NCBI RefSeq assembly: GCF_000758725.1
Contig: NZ_CP009428.1
Span: 2,108,001 to 2,172,000 of the forward strand
Length of the DNA stretch: 64,000 nt
Source: Paenibacillus odorifer
GTDB lineage: Bacteria > Bacillota > Bacilli > Paenibacillales > Paenibacillaceae
Direction: 5' to 3'
Position 1 is the stretch's first letter. The number at the start of each line of letters is the position of its first letter. Under the pieces are notes generated by a model that searched no databases, was not told the origin of the DNA, and was given only the letters and a program-made list of their open reading frames with translations. Below are positions 17,585 through 26,696 of the stretch, piece after piece. Made by a program: the position numbers and the translations under genes.

Positions 17585-18685
17585 ATGAAGAATAGCATAA
17601 AGAGAATTAAAAAGTGGGTTATTATTATAACAATTATTGTTGTCGCAGGTTACTTTTTGAATGCAAAGTTCTTTAACAAGGTAGAAGAGGTAGTGAGCGA
17701 GGTGCCTAGTGAGCTCATAACTTTTCCGGTCACTCAAGAGACGATTACTCAATCTGTACAAGTTAAAGGAACATCCAAGTATGAACATGAAACCCTCGTA
17801 TATGCTCCATTTGCTTCTAAGGTAACACACTGGAATGTGAAAAATGGAGATCAAGTGAAGAAGGGAGCATTGCTATTTACTCTCGATACAAGTGCTCTTA
17901 AGAATGAGATCGCACTCCAAGAGGCGACCAACCGCAAGGCGAAGCTGGAAGCTGAATTAAATTCATTTGTTAGTCAGCAAAATGATGAGGCGATCCCCGT
18001 TGGCACGTCGGAAGCTGAACGGCTAAAGAGCTTGGCTACACAGGAGACGGGTCGAATAGGCGAAGATTTAAATAAGGTAAATGCAGATATTTCAGCAGGA
18101 GAGATAGCAGGCAAGAAAAAGAAGATCCAATCTGCGAGTTATCAGGCCCCATCCTCAGGAATTTTTTTATTCGAAAGCAATAGTGAACCTCCTCAATTAG
18201 TTACGGATAATCAGTATATCGGGAAAATTGTGAATTTGGATAAACTGCAGTTCATAGCTACTGTGGGAGAACAGGAAGTGTTTCGTATTAAGACTGGTAT
18301 GAAGGTGGCCGTTAAAATGACAGCCTCTAAGGATGTTAGATTGTCCGGTAAAGTAGAGAAAATTTCTAAATTTGCAATGGCTACCTCAAGTAAAGAAACG
18401 GCTTCTACTCAACCCCCTCAGTTCGAAGTAGTCATTTCACTTGAATCGAATGAGATTTTGATTGGAGGTCTAAGCTTAAACGGTGAAATTGAGACTATTC
18501 ATAAAGAAAATGTCACAGTGCTTTCTAGCATTGCCGTCATACATGAAGGAGATTTATCTTATGTTATGGTGGATAAAGGTAACGGGAATATTGAACGAAA
18601 AGAAATAAAAATTGGATTGGAGACCTCTGATAAAGTTGAAGTGCTGTCAGGACTGAAAGCTGGAGATGAAGTAGTTCTTCAGTAG
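17585..18685 (+). CDS. HlyD/RND-type adaptor protein (YknX-like)
   Basis: A 366-residue protein with an N-terminal transmembrane anchor (VIIITIIVVAGYFLNAKFF). A lipoyl/barrel-sandwich half motif follows (YAPFASKVTHWNVKNGDQVKKGALLFTLD), then a short charged helical hairpin (about 100-180), the second lipoyl half (SYQAPSSGIFLF) and beta-barrel segments ending with GLKAGDEVVLQ. This order is typical of membrane fusion adaptors that work with MacB-type permeases. The helical hairpin is short, as expected in a Gram-positive without an outer membrane partner. It closes the operon begun at 11807. Confidence 0.85.
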   Translation: MKNSIKRIKKWVIIITIIVVAGYFLNAKFFNKVEEVVSEVPSELITFPVTQETITQSVQVKGTSKYEHETLVYAPFASKVTHWNVKNGDQVKKGALLFTLDTSALKNEIALQEATNRKAKLEAELNSFVSQQNDEAIPVGTSEAERLKSLATQETGRIGEDLNKVNADISAGEIAGKKKKIQSASYQAPSSGIFLFESNSEPPQLVTDNQYIGKIVNLDKLQFIATVGEQEVFRIKTGMKVAVKMTASKDVRLSGKVEKISKFAMATSSKETASTQPPQFEVVISLESNEILIGGLSLNGEIETIHKENVTVLSSIAVIHEGDLSYVMVDKGNGNIERKEIKIGLETSDKVEVLSGLKAGDEVVLQ

Positions 18686-18723
18686 CTAGCCTTATTATAT
18701 TTAGGTGGGTGAAACAAATGATA

Positions 18724-18770
18724 CAACAAAGAAGCGTGCCCCCATTAAGGAGCACGCTTCTTTGTTGACC
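18724..18770. terminator. Long perfect hairpin between convergent operons
   Basis: CAACAAAGAAGCGTGC (18724-18739) pairs perfectly with GCACGCTTCTTTGTTG (18752-18767). There is no clean T-run, but both arms are U-rich at their 3' side on each strand, fitting a shared bidirectional terminator. Confidence 0.6.
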
Positions 18771-18798
18771 GGTATGATAATTGCCGCGGCGGTGCTTA

Positions 18799-20328
18799 CT
18801 ACTGCTTGGCGTACCATTCGGAAAATTGTTTCTGGTATTCAGCGATATATTTGTCTATTCCCGCTGCTTTTAGTCTGTCTAGCGCTTTGGGAAAGGCGGT
18901 GTCATAATCACTGAAGCCGCTGCCGATCGGAGCGAGGTATTCAGTGAATACGCCGTTCAGCTTCGTTTCTTCATTCTTGACGGGTGTATTGTCAAAGTTG
19001 AAGCCGGCACCTTTGGAAATGATGGCTCCATCGTCCCAAGCTTTATATTCTGCAATAAACTCATCCGGTACCGTGTTATCGAAACGCATGAAGTTTTTGT
19101 TCATCAGCAGCCAGTCAGGGATCAGCGAATCAGTGGTTATTTTGGTCAAACGCCCGTTTTCATCCAGCGTATAGTCTGTTCCTTCTATCCCGTAGGCGAA
19201 CAAGTCGTACAGCTCCTGGTTTTTTTGCAGCAGATTGAAGAACATGACGTAACGTTCAGGGTCTTTAGCTGCGGTGGAGACGAAAAAGGCGGTGCTGTAA
19301 GTGCCGCGGCTGATTTTTGGACGGCCGCTGCCGAGGAAATAGTTGACCAGTTTGGCATCAGGCACTGCTTGTGAGATGGTTGCCGCACCTTCGAATGGGC
19401 GTGCCGCTGTGCCGGCCCAGAACATCGCTTTACCGGAGTTCCAGTCAGACTGCAGCTGCGGAACATTGGTGGCGGCATATTTCGGAATGATTCCTTTTTC
19501 ATACCAGCCGTGCATAAGGTTCGCATAACTCTTGAACTCTTCGGTTTCAAACCAGCTAATAATTTTATCATCCTTCACAGACTCATCCAGGGCAATAAAA
19601 TCATTTTGCCAATAGAGGTTTTTGTCCGTGTAATCATATTGTAGGAGTCTGCGTGCATCGGTGTTGGCGTACCCGATCAGTTCGGGATGAATGGCATGGA
19701 CCTTATCATAGAACTGCTCTAGTTCCCCCAGTGAAGTGACCTGTGTCATCCCGGCTTCTTCAAGCAAATCCTGTCTGACTAGCGCACTGTAGAATTCCGC
19801 AGAATTCGGTTTGTTGCCGACGGGGATCGCATACTGCTTGCCTTCCAGCTGAAAGGCTTTGAAGGAGGCCTCGTCCACATTTTTACTCAAATCAGCTGCT
19901 GCATCGGCATACGGAGTGAGGTCGGCATAAAGCCCCTTTGCCACAGATTTTACCATGTAATTGGCATCTGTATAGGTTGCGAAGTCTTCTCCCGTAGACA
20001 GCATTAAGTCAGTTTTGCCGCCGCCATATTCGGTCCAAGGAAGAAACTGAAATTCAACCTCAGCATTGATTTCTTTCTTAATAGTGTCGTAGAACGATGT
20101 CTTCGCTAGTTCCTTCATCCGGTTGGACTCATCCCCGTACAGCACAATTTTCAATTTGGCAGGAGTCAAGGCGCTGCCGTCATTACTACCGCTATCCGTA
20201 GAGGAAGAGGTACCTTCATTTCCAGTCCCAGAACTAGGGGGAGCGCTTTCATTGTTGCCCTGAGCACAGCCACTTACCAAGAACACCGCAGCTAGGAGCA
20301 AACTTAACCAACCTTTTTTCTTTTTCAT
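18799..20328 (-). CDS. Sugar ABC transporter substrate-binding lipoprotein (first importer)
   Basis: A 509-residue lipoprotein. The signal peptide MKKKKGWLSLLLAAVFLVSG ends in a lipobox, with lipid-modified C21. A Ser/Gly-rich linker follows, then a type-1 extracellular solute-binding fold (KLKIVLYGDESNRMKELAKT...). The size and sequence resemble LipO/YtcQ-type binding proteins of CUT1 oligosaccharide importers. AGGAGG 8-9 bases before ATG 20328 fixes the start; the frame is open upstream without signal. It is the last gene of a three-gene operon after two permease genes. Its sugar is probably a plant-derived oligosaccharide, judging only from the neighbouring enzymes. Confidence 0.88.
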   Translation of the reverse strand: MKKKKGWLSLLLAAVFLVSGCAQGNNESAPPSSGTGNEGTSSSTDSGSNDGSALTPAKLKIVLYGDESNRMKELAKTSFYDTIKKEINAEVEFQFLPWTEYGGGKTDLMLSTGEDFATYTDANYMVKSVAKGLYADLTPYADAAADLSKNVDEASFKAFQLEGKQYAIPVGNKPNSAEFYSALVRQDLLEEAGMTQVTSLGELEQFYDKVHAIHPELIGYANTDARRLLQYDYTDKNLYWQNDFIALDESVKDDKIISWFETEEFKSYANLMHGWYEKGIIPKYAATNVPQLQSDWNSGKAMFWAGTAARPFEGAATISQAVPDAKLVNYFLGSGRPKISRGTYSTAFFVSTAAKDPERYVMFFNLLQKNQELYDLFAYGIEGTDYTLDENGRLTKITTDSLIPDWLLMNKNFMRFDNTVPDEFIAEYKAWDDGAIISKGAGFNFDNTPVKNEETKLNGVFTEYLAPIGSGFSDYDTAFPKALDRLKAAGIDKYIAEYQKQFSEWYAKQ

Positions 20329-20468
20329 GATGAACCCTCCTGTAATAGAATCATAATGTTTGAGGCATCTATTGCAAAGGCCGTGCTCCCTTAAGTCCCA
20401 TTGTACATCAAGAAGTAGGGGAGCATAAACCCGGTGCAACCGAACATAATTTGGTATCTTTGCTGGAA

Positions 20469-21353
20469 TTATCCTTTGACCGAACCTACAATAATACCTT
20501 TGACAAAAAAACGCTGGAGAAAAGGATATAATATGGCGATTGGCAAAACGGTCAGACAGGTCATTGCCATTTTGGCTGTCTCCAGTGGCGGTGCGATGAT
20601 AGCTCCACCAACTTGAGCAGCATTGCCGGAAGCCAGGAACTGAATGTTCGCCATCATGTTATACATCAAATATTGGATCGTATAGAGATCCTGATCGGAT
20701 ACCAGCATTAGTGGCAAATAGAAGTCATTCCAGAATTGCAGTGCGTAAAAGAGCGAGATGGTGACCAGTCCGACGCGGCCCAGCGGAATCATAATGCTGA
20801 AGAAGATGCGCAGATGTCCGGCACCATCGATTTGCGCAGATTCCACGATTTCATGCGGGATGCTACGGAAATAGTTAGCCATGAGAAACATCAGAAAGAC
20901 GCTTAGCACATAAGGGATGAACAGACCGATGAGCGTATCGCCCAAATGATAATATTTGGTGCTAAGCAGATACCATGGCAGCGTTCCTCCGCTGAACAGC
21001 ATTGTAAAATAGGCGAAGAAGGCGAAGAAATTTTTGAGCCGGAAGCTTTTAACGGAAATAACATAAGCGTAAGCGGTGGTCACCAATACGGCCGACACGG
21101 TACCCAGCACCGTAACGATCACCGACATGGAATACGCCCGCAGAATCTGCTGTGCCTTCGAGCCAAACAGGAATTCATAGGTTTCAAAGGTAAAGCCTCT
21201 GGGCCAGAACGAATAGCCTTCCGCGGCGATTCTGGATTCGGTAGATAATGAGCCGGATACTGCCAGAATAAACGGCGCTAGACAGATTACTGAAAATACG
21301 GCAATACAGATGTAAAAGAAAATGAGCAGGCCTTTGTTTTCGGTAGTTTGCAT
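20469..21353 (-). CDS. Carbohydrate ABC transporter permease, LplC/MalG type
   Basis: A 294-residue inner-membrane permease with six predicted helices and the EAA-loop motif ESAQIDGAGHLRIFFSIMIP, which docks the ATPase. It begins MQTTENKGLLIFFYICIAVF after GGAGACTGATAAG and ends in KGIIVGSVKG, the usual tail of MalG-type CUT1 permeases. It pairs with the permease gene 12 bases upstream. No ATPase gene is present, so a shared MsmX-type ATPase encoded elsewhere is likely. Confidence 0.92.
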   Translation of the reverse strand: MQTTENKGLLIFFYICIAVFSVICLAPFILAVSGSLSTESRIAAEGYSFWPRGFTFETYEFLFGSKAQQILRAYSMSVIVTVLGTVSAVLVTTAYAYVISVKSFRLKNFFAFFAYFTMLFSGGTLPWYLLSTKYYHLGDTLIGLFIPYVLSVFLMFLMANYFRSIPHEIVESAQIDGAGHLRIFFSIMIPLGRVGLVTISLFYALQFWNDFYLPLMLVSDQDLYTIQYLMYNMMANIQFLASGNAAQVGGAIIAPPLETAKMAMTCLTVLPIAILYPFLQRFFVKGIIVGSVKG

Positions 21354-21365
21354 CTTATCAGTCTC

Positions 21366-22346
21366 CTAAAATAGTTTGCTGTCTTTGTCATACCAGCCGG
21401 CTAATTTGTTGGCCACCAGCACCAGGATGAAACCAAAGACGGATTGATAGAGCGTGATGGCTGAAGCAAAGCCGAATTCTCCGGAACGGATGGCTGTGCG
21501 GTATACATACACATCGATAATGTCGGTAGTCGGCAGAAGCAACGGATTCAGGAACGTTACCCCCATAATCATACTGAGATCGCCTTTTAGCATGCCCCCG
21601 ATGCCCAGCAGCGTCATCAGAATGATCGACGGAATCAGCATTGGCACCGTAATTTTGGTGATAATCTGCCATCTGGAGGCACCATCGATTCTTGCAGCTT
21701 CATAATAGGAAGTGTCGATGCCTTGCAGCACCGCATAATAGATAATGGCGCCGTAACCAGCGCTTTTCCAGATATTCGCTAGCACGAGAATGATTACGAA
21801 CAGCCAAGGGCTGGAATACCAGTCAACCTGAGAGAAGCCGAATGTCTGGAGCAACTGGTTCATAATGCCTTTGTCGTAATCCAGCAGGGAGAACAGAATG
21901 GCTCCGATAATAATCCAGGAAATAAAATACGGGAAAAACATGACGCTCTGCGTGATTTTGATAAACCATTTGCTGCGCAGCTCATTTAGAATAATGGCGA
22001 TGGCCACTGAAAAAAACGTGCCGGTTAGCATATACAGCGCATTTAACATCACCGTGTTGCGTGTAGCCCTAAGAGAATCTTCCATACTAGAGAAGAAAAA
22101 CTCGAAATTAGAGAAGCCGGCCCACGGGCTGCCGAAGATTCCGTCGTTGAAGTTGTAATTTTTAAAGACGAGAATCAGACCACTCATCGGCAGATAAGCA
22201 AAAAGAATTAGAATGACGATTCCCGGAAGAGCGAGCAAATAAAGCGAGCTGTCCTTCCTTAGGGATTTACGGAAGCTCTTGGCTTTAGCCGTCCTGATTC
22301 CCGGACTTGGCATTCCTTGTGTCTCCGATGTAGCCTCTTGCATCAT
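21366..22346 (-). CDS. Carbohydrate ABC transporter permease, LplB/MalF type
   Basis: A 326-residue permease with a basic cytoplasmic N terminus, six predicted helices and the EAA-loop motif EAARIDGASRWQIITKITVP. It belongs to the LplB/YteP group of oligosaccharide importers. AAAGGAG precedes the tandem ATGs (22346 or 22343). It is the first gene of the operon with the LplC-type permease and the binding protein, and is preceded by a candidate cre site at 22435-22448. Confidence 0.92.
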   Translation of the reverse strand: MMQEATSETQGMPSPGIRTAKAKSFRKSLRKDSSLYLLALPGIVILILFAYLPMSGLILVFKNYNFNDGIFGSPWAGFSNFEFFFSSMEDSLRATRNTVMLNALYMLTGTFFSVAIAIILNELRSKWFIKITQSVMFFPYFISWIIIGAILFSLLDYDKGIMNQLLQTFGFSQVDWYSSPWLFVIILVLANIWKSAGYGAIIYYAVLQGIDTSYYEAARIDGASRWQIITKITVPMLIPSIILMTLLGIGGMLKGDLSMIMGVTFLNPLLLPTTDIIDVYVYRTAIRSGEFGFASAITLYQSVFGFILVLVANKLAGWYDKDSKLF

Positions 22347-22434
22347 TAACAGTCCACTCCTTTATACTAGCGTTGTCATTTCCGTCCCTTGTTTAGGAGA
22401 ACGCTTTACATGAAAATCATAAATCCACCCGGAA

Positions 22435-22448
22435 TGTAAACGCTATCA
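22435..22448. promoter_or_regulatory. Candidate CcpA cre site upstream of the first importer operon
   Basis: TGTAAACGCTATCA matches the cre consensus TGWNANCGNTNWCA at every position. It lies 89 bases upstream of the permease start and overlaps a TTTACA-like -35 element on the minus strand, so carbon catabolite repression of sugar uptake would be expected. The rest of 22347-22665 holds only AT-rich leader and the terminator of the regulator gene. Confidence 0.6.
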
Positions 22449-22595
22449 TAATAAACGGAAAAAAGTTAAAAAAAGCGGAAAAGGACGGCTTAAAAAAACG
22501 AAAAAAACAGAACTTTTTTGTTTTTTAGGTGCTAAAAAGCCTGATTTAAAGGGAAATCTCATAGTATATGCGACGCGAGGGATTATTCATAGAAA

Positions 22596-22646
22596 GTCAA
22601 AAAGGGGATGTCTCCGGCTATGAAAATGCTGCCGGGACATCCCCTA
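22596..22646 (-). terminator. Intrinsic terminator of the AraC-type sensor regulator
   Basis: On the minus strand AGGGGATGTC (with CCGGC) pairs with the facing arm at 22604-22619 and is followed by TTTTTGAC. The arms GGGGATGTC/GACATCCCC with inner CCGGC/GCCGG make a strong stem at the 3' end of the gene that stops at 22666. Confidence 0.75.
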
Positions 22647-22665
22647 GTTTCTTACTTTTAGCGGG

Positions 22666-24918
22666 TCAATCAGGAAGATTCTGTTTCTGCAGAATATGAT
22701 TCATTCTCCATTTGGAAGGTGTAACCCCATAACGCTTTTTGAACTGGGTTGTAAAATAGGTGCTGCTGTTGTAGCCCACTTTCTCGGCAATTTCCCGGAT
22801 ATCCAAGCCAAGCTCAGTGACTAATAACATCTGCGCCTGCTCCAGACGCAGCAGGTTAACGAAATCGGGAAAGCTGCAGTTTACTTCGTCGGCAATAAGT
22901 CTACTGAGATAAGCGGGACTTAGCGATAGCTTGTCAGCAAGGGCATTAAGGGAGAGCCTGGAGTCATCATAATGATCTCTGATATAACAAATGGCTTCAC
23001 CAGCAATGCTCTTGGTCTGTACAGCACTCATGCTGGCAATGCGCTCGTGGGCGGTATAACAGCTGTCTACAATCCAATTCCATAGCTTGTCATAGCTTTG
23101 GATCTGCCAGATATGCTGGTAATTATCTAGAAAGCCGGAATGCTGGACGTCTGCATTAAGCTCAGCCGTGCGACTGAGCTCAAAGACCAGTCTCGATAAA
23201 GCGATGGTGGCAGGCTCGACGCGGTAACTGCAGGCTACTGCCAGCAATCTCTCCACTGCCTGCGGAATATGGTTCGAGAGTTCCGTCTGCTTAACGGCTT
23301 GCAGTACCGGTTCAAGGGCACTGTCGGGCATTGGGCTGCTGTTCAGATGGATCGTATCATCGGCAAAGATGATATTCTGCTGCACATGAAATTTAATATA
23401 TTGCAGACTGTCTGCAGCCTCATTGTATTTAGCCCTTAGTAGGTTTAAATCATCCGTCAGCCCGCTGATTCCGAGGACGCAGCAGGATCCGGAAAGCTGC
23501 AGCTGAGCCGCGAATTCTTCCCATTTACCGCGGTACAAAGCGTAATCGCCGAAGCTGCCGCTGTGAAGCTCGCTCAGAATCAGCACAGCAGTGCCCTGAT
23601 GCGGGCGGAAGGATTGAATGGCTGCAAGTTCACAGAAGGCATGTTCAATCTGCTGTATGTTTTCTTCAAAGGTATGCCGGAAGTCGGAGTCTTCAGGTTG
23701 ATCGGGCTCCAGAGCGGTCAGCACGCATACACAATATGCTCTCCCAGCAGCGGCTATACTCATCAGGGGTGTCCTGCTGTTCTCCGGTGTTCTCTGCGGG
23801 GAAAGCAGCCACCGCATCAAGGCGCTATCATCGCTTTCTTTTTTTAGCTGCTCCAGCTTAACGCCAATCTGTTCGAGCTCCTGGCTTACGGTATCGAAAT
23901 CGCCACCGGTTTTCAGCGCTTCTTCATTGCCAGATAGATGAGCGATATTGCCGAACAGCCGGCCGATTGGCTTATACATCCGCCGCGAGATCAGGTTGGC
24001 GGTTATAGATGCGGCGGCAATCAAGGCCAAGCATAGGCCAGTCATCAGATTGCGGGCATTGGAGATATCACGGATGCTATCCTTGTAGGAAGTCTCCGAC
24101 ACAAACCACAGCTTGTCCGCTGCAGAATATACATAGGTAATCAGCTGTGGCTCTGCACCTCCCCTATAGACAAAAGAGCCTCTTTCAGAGGTGGATGACA
24201 CCACCTGCTTTAACATGCCCTCTTCCAGAGGGATGTCAGATAATGCACTGTGCATGAGCACCGATGCTTTTCCGTCAAGCACAGCGTAACGGGTGGTTTC
24301 GCCTTCTTTTTGCGTAAACAGATTATTCTGCAGCTTTCCCAGATTGACGGTCAGCGCTACCGCACCATTATATTCGCTATCCGCAAATGCCCGGTCATTA
24401 TAGAACACGGTGAGCAGGGTAATGGGGGCACCGTTATTCAAGGTTGCTTCCCACAGAAACGGTGATTCAACAATAATGTTATCCCGCATTCTCGAGAACA
24501 GCTCCAGCTTGGATTCAGGGCTTAGCGGAAGGTTTTCGAACATGGCAACAGGCTCATCCACTCCCATGATGTAGGCATTCTCCATATATTGGTTCACAAC
24601 CAATGCTCCGCGGATTTGGCTTAGGGCACTGTACAACTGGTCGCTCCAGCTGGTATCGCCATTCATCATGAGCGCGTTGATGTTTGGATTCCTATAGAAG
24701 TCCATAGCGTAGTTCTGGACGATCTCTTCATAGTTTGTAAAAACGGTTTCAGTATTCACCAGTACATTTTGGTTCGCCTTGTTGACATTATCTATCGTAA
24801 TATTCCGGTACCAATAAAAGATCACTACAGCCAGTACTAGAATACAGCAAACTGAAATCGCGGTTAGGCTCATAAAAAAGCGGGAGTACAATTTCTTTCT
24901 TTTTCCCAAGCTGCTCAC
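22666..24918 (-). CDS. AraC family regulator with membrane sensor domain
   Basis: A 750-residue one-protein sensor and regulator. It has a transmembrane helix near 14-36, an extracellular cache-like sensor (about 40-285), a second helix near 290-310, a HAMP-like linker and a cytoplasmic middle region. The C-terminal double helix-turn-helix of the AraC type (about 645-745) shows LNALADKLSLSPAYLSRLIA and IREIAEKVGYNSSTYFTTQF. Such proteins, common in Paenibacillus, sense extracellular sugars directly and activate the adjoining transporter operon. It lies upstream of the importer on the same strand and has its own terminator. Confidence 0.9.
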   Translation of the reverse strand: MSSLGKRKKLYSRFFMSLTAISVCCILVLAVVIFYWYRNITIDNVNKANQNVLVNTETVFTNYEEIVQNYAMDFYRNPNINALMMNGDTSWSDQLYSALSQIRGALVVNQYMENAYIMGVDEPVAMFENLPLSPESKLELFSRMRDNIIVESPFLWEATLNNGAPITLLTVFYNDRAFADSEYNGAVALTVNLGKLQNNLFTQKEGETTRYAVLDGKASVLMHSALSDIPLEEGMLKQVVSSTSERGSFVYRGGAEPQLITYVYSAADKLWFVSETSYKDSIRDISNARNLMTGLCLALIAAASITANLISRRMYKPIGRLFGNIAHLSGNEEALKTGGDFDTVSQELEQIGVKLEQLKKESDDSALMRWLLSPQRTPENSRTPLMSIAAAGRAYCVCVLTALEPDQPEDSDFRHTFEENIQQIEHAFCELAAIQSFRPHQGTAVLILSELHSGSFGDYALYRGKWEEFAAQLQLSGSCCVLGISGLTDDLNLLRAKYNEAADSLQYIKFHVQQNIIFADDTIHLNSSPMPDSALEPVLQAVKQTELSNHIPQAVERLLAVACSYRVEPATIALSRLVFELSRTAELNADVQHSGFLDNYQHIWQIQSYDKLWNWIVDSCYTAHERIASMSAVQTKSIAGEAICYIRDHYDDSRLSLNALADKLSLSPAYLSRLIADEVNCSFPDFVNLLRLEQAQMLLVTELGLDIREIAEKVGYNSSTYFTTQFKKRYGVTPSKWRMNHILQKQNLPD

Positions 24919-25111
24919 CCCTTCAGGTAAATCCTATTACACCCATTCTAGAGGGAAAGGCTATTCGCTGACAAGGAGTGAAATATGGGCAATATAGCAT
25001 GAAAGTATAAAAATGAAGAAATAGAACATAGAAAATACAAGAAAGTTAAACTTATACGAACTATAATTGGTGGTGCTTACATTTGAATTGTTTTGAGGAG
25101 GATTACTTTTA

Positions 25112-26677
25112 ATGAGAACATTCCGCAATCCAGTGCTGCCGGGATTTTATCCTGACCCTTCCGCTATCCGTGTTGGTGAAGATTATTATCTTGTGACTTC
25201 AAGCTTTGAATTTTTCCCAGGCGTTCCTATCTTCCACAGCAAGGATCTGGTCAATTGGCGCCAGCTTGGCCATGTACTGGACCGCCCGTCCCAGCTCAAT
25301 CTGGATCACTCGATTCCCTCCATGGGCATTTGGGCACCGACGCTCCGCTATCATGAGGGAGTTTTCTATATGATTACTACTTTTATTGACAATGACAAGA
25401 ACCAGCATAATTTTTATGTAACAACAACCGATCCGGCCGGAGACTGGTCTGACCCTGTATGGCTGGAGGATGCACCCGGTATTGACTCCTCTTTGTTCTT
25501 CGATGAAGACGGCAAGGTGTATTATACCGGCAACCGTGTTCCGCCGGAAGGGCAGGATTATCCGAAGCATATGGATATCTGGCTGCAGGAGATTGATCTC
25601 AGCCAAGGGAAGCTAATCGGTCCGAAGCATAGTATTTGGCAAGGCGCACTCAAGGTAGCTCATGCGCAAGAGGGACCGCATATTTATAAGATCGGCGCTT
25701 GGTATTACGTGCTGATTGCCGAGGGCGGAACCGGGCATACTCATGCGATTACGATTGCCAGAAGCAAGAGTGTGACAGGTCCTTATGAGGGCCATAAAGC
25801 CAATCCGATTCTGACGCATCGCCATCTTGGCAGAGCGTATCCTATTGTTAATGTGGGTCATGGAGAGCTAGTGGAGACTCAGCATGGTGACTGGTGGATG
25901 TTCTGCTTGGCTTCACGAACCAGCGGTGGTTATTACCGCAATCTGGGACGTGAAACCTTCCTGACACCGGTAATCTGGGAGAACGAATGGCCTGTGGTCA
26001 ATCCCGGCAAAGGGGTGCTGGAATTTGAGACGGAGGCTCCGGATTTGCCGGAGACAAAATGGCCGGAATTGCCTGCGCGCGATGAGTTTATAGGTTATGA
26101 GCTGGCACCGATCTGGAATTTCCTGCGGACACCGCGGGGTGAATTCTGGAGTCTCACCGACAAGCCTGGAGTTCTGCGGCTTCGCCTGAAGCCAGAACGG
26201 CTCTCGGAGATCACCAATCCATCTTATATCGGTAGACGCCAGCAGCATTTGAGCTTCAGAGCGGCGACGGACATGACGTTTAGTCCCGCTGCAGAAGGGG
26301 AAGTGGCTGGTCTTGTTCTCCTCCAAAATGCGGATCACCACTTCCGTTATGAACTGGGGCTGGAGGCAGGCGAACGCGTATTACAGCTGATTCATCGGAT
26401 GGGGGGCAGCGAGCAGCTGCTGGCGTCAGTGCCATATCCACAGGATCAGGTACAGCTTAAGGTGGAAGCCAGAGGACAAGAGTACAGCTTCTATTACAGA
26501 CCTTCTGAAGCCGCCAAGTGGACAGCCTTCTGCGAACGGACGGATGGCAGAGTGCTCAGCACCGATCTGGCCGGAGGGTTCACAGGAGCATACATCGGGA
26601 TGTACACAAGCTCTCAAGGTGCAAAGAGCGAAAGCTATGCTGATTTCGACTGGTTTAGCTATGAAGGACTTGAGTAA
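25112..26677 (+). CDS. Glycoside hydrolase family 43 (beta-xylosidase/arabinofuranosidase-like)
   Basis: A 521-residue enzyme. The N-terminal five-bladed propeller (1-310) has the GH43 catalytic residues: base D15 in FYPDPSAI, pKa-modulating D125 in PGIDSSLF and acid E187 in HAQEGPHIY. A C-terminal beta-sandwich (about 330-520) follows, as in XynB-like beta-xylosidases. No signal peptide, so it acts on imported oligosaccharides. Substrates may be xylo- or arabino-oligosaccharides decorating pectin. GAGGAGG precedes the ATG. It is 19 bases upstream of the GH28 gene and in the same operon. Confidence 0.92.
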   Translation: MRTFRNPVLPGFYPDPSAIRVGEDYYLVTSSFEFFPGVPIFHSKDLVNWRQLGHVLDRPSQLNLDHSIPSMGIWAPTLRYHEGVFYMITTFIDNDKNQHNFYVTTTDPAGDWSDPVWLEDAPGIDSSLFFDEDGKVYYTGNRVPPEGQDYPKHMDIWLQEIDLSQGKLIGPKHSIWQGALKVAHAQEGPHIYKIGAWYYVLIAEGGTGHTHAITIARSKSVTGPYEGHKANPILTHRHLGRAYPIVNVGHGELVETQHGDWWMFCLASRTSGGYYRNLGRETFLTPVIWENEWPVVNPGKGVLEFETEAPDLPETKWPELPARDEFIGYELAPIWNFLRTPRGEFWSLTDKPGVLRLRLKPERLSEITNPSYIGRRQQHLSFRAATDMTFSPAAEGEVAGLVLLQNADHHFRYELGLEAGERVLQLIHRMGGSEQLLASVPYPQDQVQLKVEARGQEYSFYYRPSEAAKWTAFCERTDGRVLSTDLAGGFTGAYIGMYTSSQGAKSESYADFDWFSYEGLE

Positions 26678-26696
26678 TAGGAGGAGGTGAAATTCA

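Noticed and set aside
18944-19571. ORFs antisense to and out of frame with the first binding protein gene
   Set aside because: The binding protein has a lipobox and full-length fold; the other frames show no domain.
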